Assembly (NCBI RefSeq): GCF_947494555.1 | Contig: NZ_CANLVF010000011.1 | Coordinates: 60,484-124,483 of the forward strand | Length of the DNA stretch: 64,000 bases | Direction of reading: 5' to 3' | From: an uncultured Roseibium sp. | GTDB taxonomy: Bacteria > Pseudomonadota > Alphaproteobacteria > Rhizobiales > Stappiaceae | Shown here: positions 53,667 through 63,340 of the stretch, piece by piece | Numbering within the stretch: position 1 is the first letter of the stretch | Layout of the letters: every line of letters begins with the position of its first letter | Translations under genes and position numbers: made by a program | The notes under the pieces: model-generated | What the model saw: the letters and a program-made list of their open reading frames with translations, nothing else | Databases searched by the model: none | Told to the model about the DNA's origin: nothing

Positions 53667-54374
53667 TTGCAGACCAAAACCATTCTTGTTGTCGATGATG
53701 ATCCGAATATCCGGGAGGTCATCTGTTTCGCCCTCCAGAAAGCCTCTTATAGCCACGAAATCGCGACCAATGGCAAAGAAGCGCTGGACAAGATGGTCCT
53801 GTGCGCTCCGTCGCTGATCATACTGGACATCGGCCTTCCGGAGATGGACGGCCTCGACGTGTGCCGGGAACTCAGGAAAACGTCGGAAGTGCCGATCCTG
53901 TTCCTGTCTGCGCGCGATGATGAAATCGACCGGATCATCGGACTTGAGCTTGGCGCGGACGACTATGTCACAAAGCCGTTCAGCCCTCGGGAGCTGATCG
54001 CCCGTGTCGGGGTTATTCTCAAGCGATATGCGGCACCGCAAACCGTTCAGGACGCTGAAACACCCCAGTTGAAGCAGGGGCTCATCACGCTGGAAAAAGA
54101 CGAACGCCAAGTGAAGGTCAACGGTCTTGAAATCGGACTGACGGCGATCGAATTCGAAATCCTCAGTGCGCTCATGAGCCGTCCCAAGATCGTCTTCACG
54201 CGCGAACGCATTCTGGAAAAGGCCTACCGGGACAACATTCACGTCTCGGACCGCACCATCGACAGCCATATCCGCAATATCCGCGCAAAACTTGGTTCGG
54301 GCGGGTGCAACGATGCCATTGAGACCGTGCACGGCGTGGGGTTCCGGCTCGGTTCTTGCGAAAACGCAGGCTAA
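53667..54374 (+). CDS. OmpR family response regulator
   Basis: 235 residues. The receiver domain has VVDDDPNIREV, phospho-acceptor D54 in LIILDIGLPEMDGLDV and lysine in YVTKPFSPREL. A winged-helix DNA-binding domain (about 135-232) has LTAIEFEILSALMSRPKIVFTRERIL and RTIDSHIRNIRAKLG. The start is a TTG. It forms an operon with the kinase gene 12 bases downstream. Confidence 0.92.
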   Translation: MQTKTILVVDDDPNIREVICFALQKASYSHEIATNGKEALDKMVLCAPSLIILDIGLPEMDGLDVCRELRKTSEVPILFLSARDDEIDRIIGLELGADDYVTKPFSPRELIARVGVILKRYAAPQTVQDAETPQLKQGLITLEKDERQVKVNGLEIGLTAIEFEILSALMSRPKIVFTRERILEKAYRDNIHVSDRTIDSHIRNIRAKLGSGGCNDAIETVHGVGFRLGSCENAG

Positions 54375-54386
54375 GCGCGGTCGCAT

Positions 54387-56003
54387 ATGGTGATATCCCG
54401 CTCCTTCCGCGACCGCTGGCGACCGCCACTCAGTCTCGTTATTGCACTGGTTCTTTGCATCATGCTGCTCGTCCCGCTTGCCGGGATCGTGTTTTTTCGT
54501 GTTTACGAAAACCAGCTCATACAGACAACGGAAGGCGAACTCATCGCCCAGTCCGCTGCCATCGCTGCGATCACCGCACAAAATCTCAGAACGTTCGGCG
54601 GTCAGGATCTTCAAATCGGACCCGTCGCCACTCCTCAGGCTCCCTACTCCCTGGAGACGCTGGTTTCGTCCACGCGCCGATCGACAAAAGAGCCTGGCGG
54701 CGCCTGGACGCCGCAACTCCCGAGCCTCGATCTCAACAAGACGCCGGTGATGCCGGCGCGGCCAGATCCTATTGCGACCGACCAGGAAATCCACCCGGCC
54801 TATGAGGCTACCGGCAAAGCGATCGAACAGGTTCTCAGAGATACCCAGAAACTGACACTTGCGGGGTTCAGAGTTCTCGATCTGAACGGTGTCATAATTG
54901 CCGGGCGTGACGACACCGGCCTTTCCCTCGCACACGTGGCGGAGGTCAAGCGCGCACTTGCCGGTTCCTATTCAAGCGCCTTGAGAGAACGCACCGTGCA
55001 GAACCCGCAACCCATCTATTCGATCAGTCGGGGGACCAGCGTTCGCGTATTCGTGGCGCAGCCGATTCTTATCGACAACAGGGTCGCTGGTGTTGTCTAC
55101 GCCTCACGTACACCAAGTAACATCCTCAGGGAGATGTTCCTGAAATGGGATACCGTGTTCTGGGTGCTCGCCTTCGTGCTGATCGCGACATTTGTCGTCG
55201 GATTCATCTTCGCACGCGGGATTGCAGGTCCGATCAAGGCCCTCACGGAAAGATCCTTGAAGATCGGCCGGGGAGACCGGGACGCACTCAAACCTCTCGC
55301 GATCCACGGCAACAGGGAAATTCATGCGCTGTCGACCAGCATGCTGGACACATCACGGAAACTGTTCGACCGCAACGACTATATCAATACTTTCGCCAAC
55401 CACATCACGCACGAACTCAAGACACCGCTGACCGCAATTCAGGGAGCCGCCGAGTTGCTTCGCGACGCCGGCACTGATCTGAGCGATGCCGATCGGGAAA
55501 AATTCCTGAGCAATATCCTGAGCGATACTCAGCGCGCCTCACGGTTGCTGAACCGGCTTCGTGATCTGGCTCGCGCCGACAGCGTGGAGATAGGCGGTGC
55601 GTGCCGCCTGTCTGCCGTTCTTGCCGAAACGCGTTCGCGGTTCCAGAGCATTGCCATCGAAGAAAGCGCTGATTGCGAACTCCCGCTGTCAGCCGAAAAC
55701 GCGCGGATCGTTTTTGAAAACATGATCGACAATTCGATAAGACACGGCGCGAAAAGGGTTACATTCACACCTCAAGCAGACGACGGCGGGGTCTCGGTTC
55801 TCGTTTCGGACAATGGCGAAGGCATCTCGGCCGGCAATCAGGATCAGATTTTCGACCTGTTCTTCACCACGCGCCGGGCAAGCGGGGGCACAGGCATGGG
55901 ACTCGGGATCATCCGGGCACTCCTGAAAGCTCACCACGCGACAATTGAGATGGTGCCGCAAGATCGCGGTGCGGGCTTCAAGATCCGCTTTACGAACACT
56001 TGA
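54387..56003 (+). CDS. Sensor histidine kinase, partner of the OmpR regulator
   Basis: 538 residues. TM1 is at about 18-38 and TM2 at about 255-275. A periplasmic sensor domain of about 210 residues contains a Cache/PAS-like core (RVLDLNGVIIAGRDDTGLSLAHV). A HAMP domain follows (about 276-325), then HisKA with NHITHELKTPLTAIQGA (H342) and HATPase with DNGEGIS and GGTGMGLGIIRALL. The architecture recalls CreC-like kinases. The signal is unknown. It is followed after 106 bases by the MFS/spermidine-synthase-like gene, which may be a target. Confidence 0.92.
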   Translation: MVISRSFRDRWRPPLSLVIALVLCIMLLVPLAGIVFFRVYENQLIQTTEGELIAQSAAIAAITAQNLRTFGGQDLQIGPVATPQAPYSLETLVSSTRRSTKEPGGAWTPQLPSLDLNKTPVMPARPDPIATDQEIHPAYEATGKAIEQVLRDTQKLTLAGFRVLDLNGVIIAGRDDTGLSLAHVAEVKRALAGSYSSALRERTVQNPQPIYSISRGTSVRVFVAQPILIDNRVAGVVYASRTPSNILREMFLKWDTVFWVLAFVLIATFVVGFIFARGIAGPIKALTERSLKIGRGDRDALKPLAIHGNREIHALSTSMLDTSRKLFDRNDYINTFANHITHELKTPLTAIQGAAELLRDAGTDLSDADREKFLSNILSDTQRASRLLNRLRDLARADSVEIGGACRLSAVLAETRSRFQSIAIEESADCELPLSAENARIVFENMIDNSIRHGAKRVTFTPQADDGGVSVLVSDNGEGISAGNQDQIFDLFFTTRRASGGTGMGLGIIRALLKAHHATIEMVPQDRGAGFKIRFTNT

Positions 56004-56109
56004 AATTGACTTAGACGCCGTTTGTTTCCTTCTTCTTAAGCACGTCTTTTATGCGTTGCTTAACTTGACATCCGTAGTCTTCCCCCGGGTCATTTTGGGG
56101 AAAGACACG

Positions 56110-58410
56110 ATGCAGCAACAGCGGCAACACCCGCTTTCAGCGAATGAAGGCGGGTATTTCGGCATAACCGTTCCGGTTCTGCAGCTCTTCGCAGGAACCC
56201 TGTTCCTGAGCGCATTTCTGCTGTTTTCCGTTCAGCCGTTCTTCTCCAAACTGGTGCTGCCAAAGCTCGGCGGATCCCCGGGCGTCTGGTCCGTCGCAAT
56301 GGTGTTTTTCCAAAGCGTTCTCCTGCTTGGCTATGCCTATGCACACGCCCTGACCCGGTTCCTGAGTACGAAGCACGCAATCATCATTCATGCGCTTGTG
56401 CTTTTGTCCGCTTGTGTTTTTCTGCCTCTCGGGATTTCCAGCGGCTGGGACACGCCACCTGCCACTTATCAGGAGCTCTGGCTTCTCGGCCTCTTTGCCG
56501 TTTCCGTCGGTCTGCCGTTTTTCGCCGTCTCCGCCAATGCCCCGCTGTTGCAGGCCTGGTTCACGCAGACAGGCCACAAGCATGCATCCGATCCGTACTT
56601 CCTTTACGGTGCAAGCAATATCGGCAGCTTTGCCTCGCTCTATCTCTATATTCTCGTGCTTGAGCCCGGCCTCAAACTTGGTACTCAGTCACTGTTCTGG
56701 ACTGCCGGTTATCTCGTTCTGGTCATCGCCATCCTGCTTTGCGCGGCGAGCGTTCTGCGCCGGCCCCAGACCACGTCAAGCGAACCAAACGCGACTGCTG
56801 AGGAGGTAGGCCACGCTCCGGTTCAGCGCATCACATCGCGGCAGATTTTCGTTTACCTCGGACTGGCCGCCGTTCCTTCGGCGCTCACGATTGCCTTGAC
56901 TGCCCATATCGCCGTCGACATCGCCTCGGCGCCGTTCATGTGGGTGGTTCCGCTGTCGCTATTCCTGCTGACATTCGTGATCGCGTTCAAAACAAAACCG
57001 CTGATCTCCGTTGACTTTCTGTCCAGCATTCTGCCCTTCGCCGCAATTCTGGCCGCCGGGGTGATCTTCCTGCCCAAGCTGCTGCCGCTTACCTTCGGGC
57101 TCGGTGCCAATCTGCTGATCTATTTCATCACGGTTCTTTACTGCCACGCGCGGCTCTATCAGCTGCGCCCGCATGCCAGCCAGCTGACCGCGTTTTATCT
57201 CTGGATGTCGGTCGGTGGCGTTCTGGGTGGCATCTTCGCCGGGCTCATCGCGCCGAATGTCTTCAACTGGGTGGCGGAATACCCGATGCTGATGCTGGTC
57301 GCACTGTTTCTGCTGCCGCTGAAGAACGGCGCGACCGCTTCCACCGCGATCAAGACAATTCTCTTCGGAATCGCGCTCACGGCGCTCTTCTGGGTTGGTG
57401 TGTCACGCGGCTGGATCCCCGAGATCGAGGGCCACGAGATCGTCGTCATGTCGATTATCGGCCTGATAACGCTTGCGGCCGTGGTGCAGGTCAAATGGCA
57501 GGCTGTTGCCCATGTCCTGCTGATCCTGACGGTGCCGCTGGTGCTTCTCCTGCAACTCCACCCGAGCGTGGTGCACACGGAGCGCTCGTTCTTCGGCGTG
57601 GTCAAAGTCAAGGACACGGACGACGGCACGCATCGAAGAATGGTTCACGGCACGACGGTTCATGGCAGCATCGCCATGAGCGCCTTTGACGCGGACGTCG
57701 GCAAGGGATCTCCCGAACCGCTCGCCTATTATCATGAAACCGGCGAGATGGCCGACACGCTGCGCGCCGCGCGCGCGTCTGCCGGAACCGGCATGGACCA
57801 TGTCGGCGTCGTCGGTCTTGGCACCGGAAGTTTCCTCTGCCACAGCCTTTCCGGTGAGACCTGGACGGTTTACGAGATCGACAGGTCCGTTATCGATGTC
57901 GCTTCAAACCCGGCCTATTTCCGTTTCATTTCGGACTGCGGTCCCGACACAAAAATGGTGCTCGGCGATGCGCGTCTGACACTTGAGGCGGAACCGGACG
58001 GGAAATTCGATTATCTTCTGATCGACGCTTTTTCGTCAGACTCCATTCCGGTGCACCTGATGACACGGGAAGCGATCGCGCTCTTTTTCTCCAAGATCGA
58101 AGAGAACGGACTGCTCGCGCTGCACATCTCCAATCGGTATCTGGAGCTGGCAAGCGTACTGGCAGCGGTTGCGGAGGCGGACGGCTATTCGATCCGGTTT
58201 GCCGAACATGGCGCCATTGAAGGCGAAACAAGACCGGACCAGGTGTTTGCCGCAAATGTCATGGTGTTCGCGCGCGATGAAACCGATCTCGGGCCCCTTC
58301 TGGACAATCCCAGATGGAATGACGTTCGCTCAAACGGCACGGCGCTTTGGACAGACGATTATTCGAATATCGTCGGTGCCATCATCCGTCACGAATTCAG
58401 CGGAGAGTGA
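56110..58410 (+). CDS. Fused MFS-like / spermidine-synthase-like protein
   Basis: 766 residues. The N-terminal part (about 15-500) has 12 or more hydrophobic segments, opening with LQLFAGTLFLSAFLLFSVQPFFSKLVLPKLGG, typical of this fusion family. The C-terminal part (about 545-760) is a SAM-type aminopropyltransferase-like fold: GLGTGSFLCHSL, TVYEIDRSVIDVA and LLIDAFSSDSIPVHL. Fusions of this sort are widespread but their reaction is unproven. The ATG at 56110 has GGGGAAAG before it; longer in-frame starts lie inside the kinase gene. Confidence 0.9.
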   Translation: MQQQRQHPLSANEGGYFGITVPVLQLFAGTLFLSAFLLFSVQPFFSKLVLPKLGGSPGVWSVAMVFFQSVLLLGYAYAHALTRFLSTKHAIIIHALVLLSACVFLPLGISSGWDTPPATYQELWLLGLFAVSVGLPFFAVSANAPLLQAWFTQTGHKHASDPYFLYGASNIGSFASLYLYILVLEPGLKLGTQSLFWTAGYLVLVIAILLCAASVLRRPQTTSSEPNATAEEVGHAPVQRITSRQIFVYLGLAAVPSALTIALTAHIAVDIASAPFMWVVPLSLFLLTFVIAFKTKPLISVDFLSSILPFAAILAAGVIFLPKLLPLTFGLGANLLIYFITVLYCHARLYQLRPHASQLTAFYLWMSVGGVLGGIFAGLIAPNVFNWVAEYPMLMLVALFLLPLKNGATASTAIKTILFGIALTALFWVGVSRGWIPEIEGHEIVVMSIIGLITLAAVVQVKWQAVAHVLLILTVPLVLLLQLHPSVVHTERSFFGVVKVKDTDDGTHRRMVHGTTVHGSIAMSAFDADVGKGSPEPLAYYHETGEMADTLRAARASAGTGMDHVGVVGLGTGSFLCHSLSGETWTVYEIDRSVIDVASNPAYFRFISDCGPDTKMVLGDARLTLEAEPDGKFDYLLIDAFSSDSIPVHLMTREAIALFFSKIEENGLLALHISNRYLELASVLAAVAEADGYSIRFAEHGAIEGETRPDQVFAANVMVFARDETDLGPLLDNPRWNDVRSNGTALWTDDYSNIVGAIIRHEFSGE

Positions 58411-58440
58411 TACCAAACTCAAGAAATAAGACGCAGCAAA

Positions 58441-58466
58441 CCCGGCCACAGCAAGCTGCAGCCGGG
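58441..58466 (-). other. Imperfect hairpin between the convergent genes
   Basis: CCCGGC (58441-58446) pairs with GCCGGG (58461-58466), with an inner CAGC/GCTG after a 2-base mismatch. No clear T tract, so its termination strength is uncertain. It separates the fused gene from the sulfate reduction operon. Confidence 0.45.
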
Positions 58467-58517
58467 CTAAAGAACCGGCGGAAAAAAACGGGACGCTGAG
58501 TTTCCTCCGCCGACGTT

Positions 58518-59051
58518 TTATTCTGCTGCGACCGCCACATCCCGGAAAGAACGGCGCGCCCACGGACGGGTACCGACGGGGATCTCGTCGACCGTGCCAA
58601 CCGGCTGCAGATACTTCGTGACTTCCGGCCACTCACCTGCCTTGAGCGCCTTCAGGACTTCCGGCTTTGAAATCTCAAAAGAAGAGACGCCGCAGCGGCG
58701 GGCAAGCGGAACCTGGTCGAGGATGTATTTTCCGGCGGCGCGGATGTCGCCCTGATAGCCGATCTGTTCACGCAAGACACGGGCTGCCGAAAATCCACGG
58801 CCGTCGGCAAAGCTCGGGAAATCGACAGCGACATATGCCAGCCGGTCAAGATAGGACCGGATCAGCTCGACATCGTCTCCAGCTTCCACCAGCACTGCCG
58901 TCTCGCCGTCGCGGTTCAGGTATTCGTCCGCGGCTTCCAGGAACAGGCTCTGGGGCACCAGTGCATCGCCGGCAATCGCGGCTCCTGTTTCCGCGTCGGC
59001 GCGTTTCCAGTTCTCTTCGACGAATTCGCCGTCCTTATAGATCGTGGTCAT
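58518..59051 (-). CDS. DUF934 family protein of the sulfate assimilation operon
   Basis: 177 residues. The core is ETAVLVEAGDDVELIRSYLDRLAYVAVDFPSFADGRGFSAARVLREQIGYQGDIRAAGKYILDQ, the DUF934 pattern found next to sulfite reductase and cysH genes. Its biochemical role is not established; a helper in sulfite reduction has been suggested from neighbourhood. Here it is the last gene of the operon, starting 32 bases after cysH. It adds a C-terminal tail of about 40 residues. Confidence 0.9.
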   Translation of the reverse strand: MTTIYKDGEFVEENWKRADAETGAAIAGDALVPQSLFLEAADEYLNRDGETAVLVEAGDDVELIRSYLDRLAYVAVDFPSFADGRGFSAARVLREQIGYQGDIRAAGKYILDQVPLARRCGVSSFEISKPEVLKALKAGEWPEVTKYLQPVGTVDEIPVGTRPWARRSFRDVAVAAE

Positions 59052-59083
59052 GTTTTGCGTCCTCAGTTTCAATAATACAGCGG

Positions 59084-59845
59084 TCAGATACCACTGCCGT
59101 CGATTTCCTTGCCGTGGGTTGGCCAGTGAATACCGCATTCCGTCTTGTCCTTGCCGCGCCAGCGGCCGGCACGCGGGTCTTCTCCCGGGGCCACCTTGCT
59201 GGTGCAGGGCAGACAGCCGATGGAGGGATATCCTTGCGAGACCAGGGGATGGGGCGGCAGGTCGTGCGATCTCGCGTAGTCGAGCACTTCGGTTGCGGAC
59301 CAGTCGGCGAGCGGATTGACCTTCACGCGGCCGGCATCGATTTCGAAGTGTTCAAGTTCCGCGCGCGTCGCGCTCTGGTGACGCTTGCGGCCAGAGATCC
59401 AGGCCTCAAATCCATAGAGCGCCCGTTCCAACGGAACGACCTTCCGGATGTGGCAGCACGCATCCGTATCGGACATCCAGAGCATTCCCGCCGGATCCTG
59501 TTCTGCCAGGTCTTCCTGCGTCGGCTTGAAGGTGCGCACGTCCGTGAGACCCAGCTTTTCAATCAGTTCGTCCCGGTAAAGCAGCGTCGCCGGAAAAAGT
59601 TTCACCGTGTCGACGAACAGGACCGGTGTCGACGGATCAATCTGGGCGACCATGTGCAGAAGCACGGCCGAGTCTGCACCAAAGCTGGAGACCATGGCGA
59701 TATCACCGGCAAACTGGTGCCGGATTGCGCCCATCAGGATCTCCTGTGCGGACAGGTCCTCATACTGGGAGTTCAGCGCGGCGACTTCCGCCTGCAGCCC
59801 CAGCTCCGGATCTACCCCCAGACTGAATGTCTCATGCAGCGCCAT
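59084..59845 (-). CDS. cysH: Adenylyl-sulfate / phosphoadenylyl-sulfate reductase
   Basis: 253 residues with the PP-loop MVSSFGADSAVLLHM. It has two cysteine pairs: CCHIRK near residue 130 and GCLPCTSKV near 215, plus the active-site ECGIHW-type end (TECGIHW). The CC plus CxxC pattern ligates a [4Fe-4S] cluster and is typical of reductases that accept APS. So the substrate is probably APS rather than PAPS. AGGAGG precedes the ATG at 59845, which lies 14 bases inside the end of cysI. Confidence 0.93.
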   Translation of the reverse strand: MALHETFSLGVDPELGLQAEVAALNSQYEDLSAQEILMGAIRHQFAGDIAMVSSFGADSAVLLHMVAQIDPSTPVLFVDTVKLFPATLLYRDELIEKLGLTDVRTFKPTQEDLAEQDPAGMLWMSDTDACCHIRKVVPLERALYGFEAWISGRKRHQSATRAELEHFEIDAGRVKVNPLADWSATEVLDYARSHDLPPHPLVSQGYPSIGCLPCTSKVAPGEDPRAGRWRGKDKTECGIHWPTHGKEIDGSGI

Positions 59846-61490
59846 AAAGGGCCTCCTTGAACGGCACCTCCCCAACCCGGCGGTAGGCCTCCAGGAAGGT
59901 TTCTTCCTTGCCGGATCTCAGACCAAGATAGGTCTCGACCAGTGTCTCGATCGCATCGACCACTTCATCGGAAGAAAAGCCTCGGCCGACAATCTCGCCG
60001 ATGGACGCGTTCTCGTTCGCCGAACCGCCGAGCGTCACCTGGTAGAATTCCTCGCCCTTCTTTTCCAGGCCGAGGATGCCGATGTGGCCGACATGGTGGT
60101 GTCCGCAGGCGTTGATGCAACCTGAGATCTTGATCTTGAGTTCGCCGATCTCCGCCTGGCGGTCAGCTGTGCCGAAACGCTCCGAGATGCGCTGTGCAAC
60201 CGGGATCGAGCGAGCCGTTGCCAGGGCGCAGTAGTCCATACCCGGGCAGGCGATGATGTCCGTGATCAGGCCAGCATTGCCTTCTGCGATTTCCGCTGCC
60301 GTCAACCGGTCGAAAATCGCAGGCAGATCGTCGAGCTTTACATGGGGCAGAATGACATTCTGCTCGTGGCTGATGCGGATTTCATCGTGGCCGTACTTTT
60401 CAGCCAGCTCCGCGATAACTTCCATCTGCGCATCCGAGGCATCGCCAGGGATACCGCCGATGGGCTTCATGGACAGCGTCACGGATGTATAGCCAGGTAC
60501 CCGATGCGGGTTAAGGTTGTGCGCCAGGAACTGGGCAAAGGCAGCGTCGTTTTCGCGGCGCGCTTCCACAGCTGCCGAGGTTGCCTGACCGACTTCGAGG
60601 GGGGGCGGTGCGAAATAGGCTTCGATCCGGCGGACTTCCTCATCCGGCAAACGCAGAACGCCGTAGCGGATTTTTTCGAATTCTTGCTCGATATCCGCTT
60701 TCAGCTCTTCCAGACCGGTTTCGTGCACCAGGATCTTGATACGCGCCTTGTATTTGTTGTCCCGGCGGCCATAGCGGTTGTAAACGCGCAGGATCGCTTC
60801 GGAATAGGCCAGCAGATCCTCTTCCGGCAGATAATCGCGCACCTTGCGTCCGATCATCGGCGTACGGCCGAGCCCGCCGCCGACATAGACGACAAAACCT
60901 ATCTCGCCCTCATCGTTGCGGGTCAGTTGCAAGCCGATATCGTGGACCTGAACGGCGGCACGATCGTTCGGCGCGCCGGTGATGGCGATCTTGAACTTGC
61001 GCGGCAGGAACGAAAATTCCGGGTGGAGAGAAGACCACTGGCGCAGGATTTCCGCATAGGGACGCGGATCTGCGACTTCATCGGCAGCAGCGCCGGCGAA
61101 ATGGTCCGCCGTAACGTTGCGGATGCAGTTGCCGGAGGTCTGGATGGCGTGCATCTCCACTTCCGCCAGCTCTTCCAGGATTTTCGGCGTGTCTTCCAGC
61201 TTCGGCCAGTTGAACTGGATGTTCTGGCGCGTGGTGAAATGCCCGTAGCCCTTGTCGTAGGTGCGCGCGATATGGGCCAGCTTGCGCATCTGTCGGCCAT
61301 TAAGCGTGCCATAGGGAATGGCAACACGCAGCATGTAGGCATGGAGCTGGAGATAGAGGCCGTTCATCAGGCGCAGCGGCTTGAACTCGTCCTCGGACAG
61401 CTCACCCGCCAAACGGCGGCGGACCTGATCCTTGAACTGTTCGGTGCGCTGATTGACAAAGCTGGCATCAAATTCGTCGTAACGGTACAT
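59832..61490 (-). CDS. cysI: Nitrite/sulfite reductase hemoprotein, sulfite-reducing (CysI-like)
   Basis: 552 residues of the ferredoxin-type siroheme/[4Fe-4S] reductase family, with two repeats of the half-domain. Cluster ligands are in IIACPGMDYCALA and SGCINACGHHHVGHIGILG. The gene lies between cysG, which makes siroheme, and cysH. Sulfite to sulfide is therefore the most likely reaction, though some family members reduce nitrite. It overlaps cysH by 14 bases. Confidence 0.92.
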   Translation of the reverse strand: MYRYDEFDASFVNQRTEQFKDQVRRRLAGELSEDEFKPLRLMNGLYLQLHAYMLRVAIPYGTLNGRQMRKLAHIARTYDKGYGHFTTRQNIQFNWPKLEDTPKILEELAEVEMHAIQTSGNCIRNVTADHFAGAAADEVADPRPYAEILRQWSSLHPEFSFLPRKFKIAITGAPNDRAAVQVHDIGLQLTRNDEGEIGFVVYVGGGLGRTPMIGRKVRDYLPEEDLLAYSEAILRVYNRYGRRDNKYKARIKILVHETGLEELKADIEQEFEKIRYGVLRLPDEEVRRIEAYFAPPPLEVGQATSAAVEARRENDAAFAQFLAHNLNPHRVPGYTSVTLSMKPIGGIPGDASDAQMEVIAELAEKYGHDEIRISHEQNVILPHVKLDDLPAIFDRLTAAEIAEGNAGLITDIIACPGMDYCALATARSIPVAQRISERFGTADRQAEIGELKIKISGCINACGHHHVGHIGILGLEKKGEEFYQVTLGGSANENASIGEIVGRGFSSDEVVDAIETLVETYLGLRSGKEETFLEAYRRVGEVPFKEALYGAA

Positions 61491-61557
61491 CTTTGAACTC
61501 TCCTGGCTGGCGCTGCCGTTTTTGCTTATGCGGCGCTGCCTTTTCCTTGTGTCCTGA

Positions 61558-61857
61558 TCAGGCCGAAACGGCCTGTGCCTGTTTGCCGAATTGGGGATGT
61601 GTGGTCGGGCCTGCGGCGCGAATGCGCTCGCGCAGGCGGACCGGTACGATCACGCCGTCTTCGAGCGACACGTCCATTTCGTAGACCCCGACGACTTTCT
61701 GCGCCTTTTCAGCGTCCTGTCCGATGGCAAGTCCCTGCGCGACCTGGTCCTTGCCCTCAAAGGTGCTTGCAAGCGTCACACGCTCGACCCAGTTGCCGTT
61801 TTCGCCGAGCCAGACGACGTCGCCGTTGAGGAGGCGGTTGGCTGTGATGACTTTCAT
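61558..61857 (-). CDS. DUF2849 family protein
   Basis: 99 residues: MKVITANRLLNGDVVWLGENGNWVERV, then EKAQKVVGVYEMDVSLEDGVIVPVRLRERIRAAGPTTHPQF. DUF2849 proteins are small beta-rich proteins that sit between cysG and cysI in many Rhizobiales-type operons. Function unknown; a role in sulfite reductase assembly or electron supply would be inference. The start is at 61857, directly after cysG ends. Confidence 0.92.
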   Translation of the reverse strand: MKVITANRLLNGDVVWLGENGNWVERVTLASTFEGKDQVAQGLAIGQDAEKAQKVVGVYEMDVSLEDGVIVPVRLRERIRAAGPTTHPQFGKQAQAVSA

Positions 61858-61876
61858 GGCGTCTGCTTTCTTTTCC

Positions 61877-63340
61877 TCAGGCGACCGCAGCCCGGGCCAC
61901 AATATGCGGCGCCAGCGGTTCGGCCTTATCCAGGGCGGCGTGACCGACGGCCTCGCCAATGACAATGAGCACCGGTCCGTCGATCTCTTCACGGTTCGAC
62001 AGAACCGCGAGTTCAGAAAGCGTTCCGGCAAAAAGACGTTCGTCTGCGTGTGCGGCGTTTTCAACGACCGCGACCGGCGTATCCGGTTTGAGGCCGGCTC
62101 CGATCATCTTGCCGGCAACAGCTGCAGCAACGGTGCGACCCATATAGACAGCAACAGTCGCGCCTTTCAGTGCGAGACCAGCCCAGTCCGGCAGTGTTTC
62201 AGACTTGGCGTTATGACCCGTTGCAAAGACGAGATTGGAGGCGACACCGCGCAGGGTCAGCGGGATCTGGGCCGAAGCTGCCGCGGCGAAGGCTGCAGTC
62301 ACGCCGGGAACAATCTCAAAGCCGATCCCGCCAGCGCGGAGCGCCTCCATTTCTTCTGCAGCCCGGCCGAAGATCATTGGGTCCCCGGCTTTCAGGCGCA
62401 CAACTTTCATACCTTTTTCAGCAAGGTCCACCAGCAGCTCGCAGATCTCGGACTGCGGCACGGAATGCGCCCCTTTGCGCTTGCCGACGGAAATGCGTTC
62501 TGCATCACGGCGGCCCATGGCGACGACGCTTGAGGGAACCAGCGCGTCATGGACGATCACATCGGCTTCCTGAAGCAGGCGCTGCGCCCGCAGCGTAAGA
62601 AGATCCTCTGCGCCGGGTCCTGCACCGACCAGCCAGACAAATCCAGGCTCGTCGGCCATTCCGTTCAAAAGACGCTGCGCCTCGGCACGGGCTTTGTCGG
62701 ATTTTCCGGCATAGAGATTGGTTGCAACGGAACCGGAGAAGAACCGCGCCCAGAAATTGCGGCGCAGCGCTCCATCGGTGATGACCTTGGTTGCCGCATC
62801 CCGGAAGCTTTCTGCCAGACGCGCCAGCTCGCCCGTCGCGCGGGGCAGCATCGCCTCTATGCGTGCACGAATGTGACGGGACAGAACCGGTCCGACGCCG
62901 GTGGAAGTGATTGCAACGGCAATCGGCGCCCTGTTGACGAGCGCACCTGTGTAGAAATCGCAGAGCTCGGGCTTGTCGACCGCATTGACCGGGACACCCT
63001 TGATCCGGGCGGCGTCGACGACAGCCTTGTCGAGATCCCAGTCTTCACGCGCCGAAAAGACAAGTGCGGCGCCGTTAAGATGCACGGGGCGGAAGTCTTC
63101 GGCGATATGCTCGGCGCGGTAGAGATCGATCGCCTCCTGAAGATCTGCTTCAACGACCTTCGAGATCACGACGATGCTGGCATTGGTTTCGCCCAGCAGG
63201 CGTACCTTCGCAGCCGCTTCACCGCCATGGCCGACGACAAGCACACGCTGACCGGCAACCTTCATGAACGCCGGAAAAACATCGAGGCGGTCTTCAGGTT
63301 TTTTCAGCGTTTTCACGGTGTCACCGCGACGGTTGGCCAT
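61877..63340 (-). CDS. cysG: Siroheme synthase
   Basis: 487 residues of the fused enzyme. The N-terminal part (about 15-215) is precorrin-2 dehydrogenase/ferrochelatase with GQRVLVVGHGGEAAAKVRLL and a NAVDKPELCDFYTGA region. The C-terminal part (about 225-470) is uroporphyrinogen-III methyltransferase with VWLVGAGPGAEDLLTLRAQRLL, VVRLKAGDPMIFGRAAEE and MGRTVAAAVAGKMI. It makes the siroheme of the downstream cysI product. First gene of the five-gene sulfate assimilation operon; the ATG at 63340 has GGAG 12 bases before. Confidence 0.94.
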   Translation of the reverse strand: MANRRGDTVKTLKKPEDRLDVFPAFMKVAGQRVLVVGHGGEAAAKVRLLGETNASIVVISKVVEADLQEAIDLYRAEHIAEDFRPVHLNGAALVFSAREDWDLDKAVVDAARIKGVPVNAVDKPELCDFYTGALVNRAPIAVAITSTGVGPVLSRHIRARIEAMLPRATGELARLAESFRDAATKVITDGALRRNFWARFFSGSVATNLYAGKSDKARAEAQRLLNGMADEPGFVWLVGAGPGAEDLLTLRAQRLLQEADVIVHDALVPSSVVAMGRRDAERISVGKRKGAHSVPQSEICELLVDLAEKGMKVVRLKAGDPMIFGRAAEEMEALRAGGIGFEIVPGVTAAFAAAASAQIPLTLRGVASNLVFATGHNAKSETLPDWAGLALKGATVAVYMGRTVAAAVAGKMIGAGLKPDTPVAVVENAAHADERLFAGTLSELAVLSNREEIDGPVLIVIGEAVGHAALDKAEPLAPHIVARAAVA

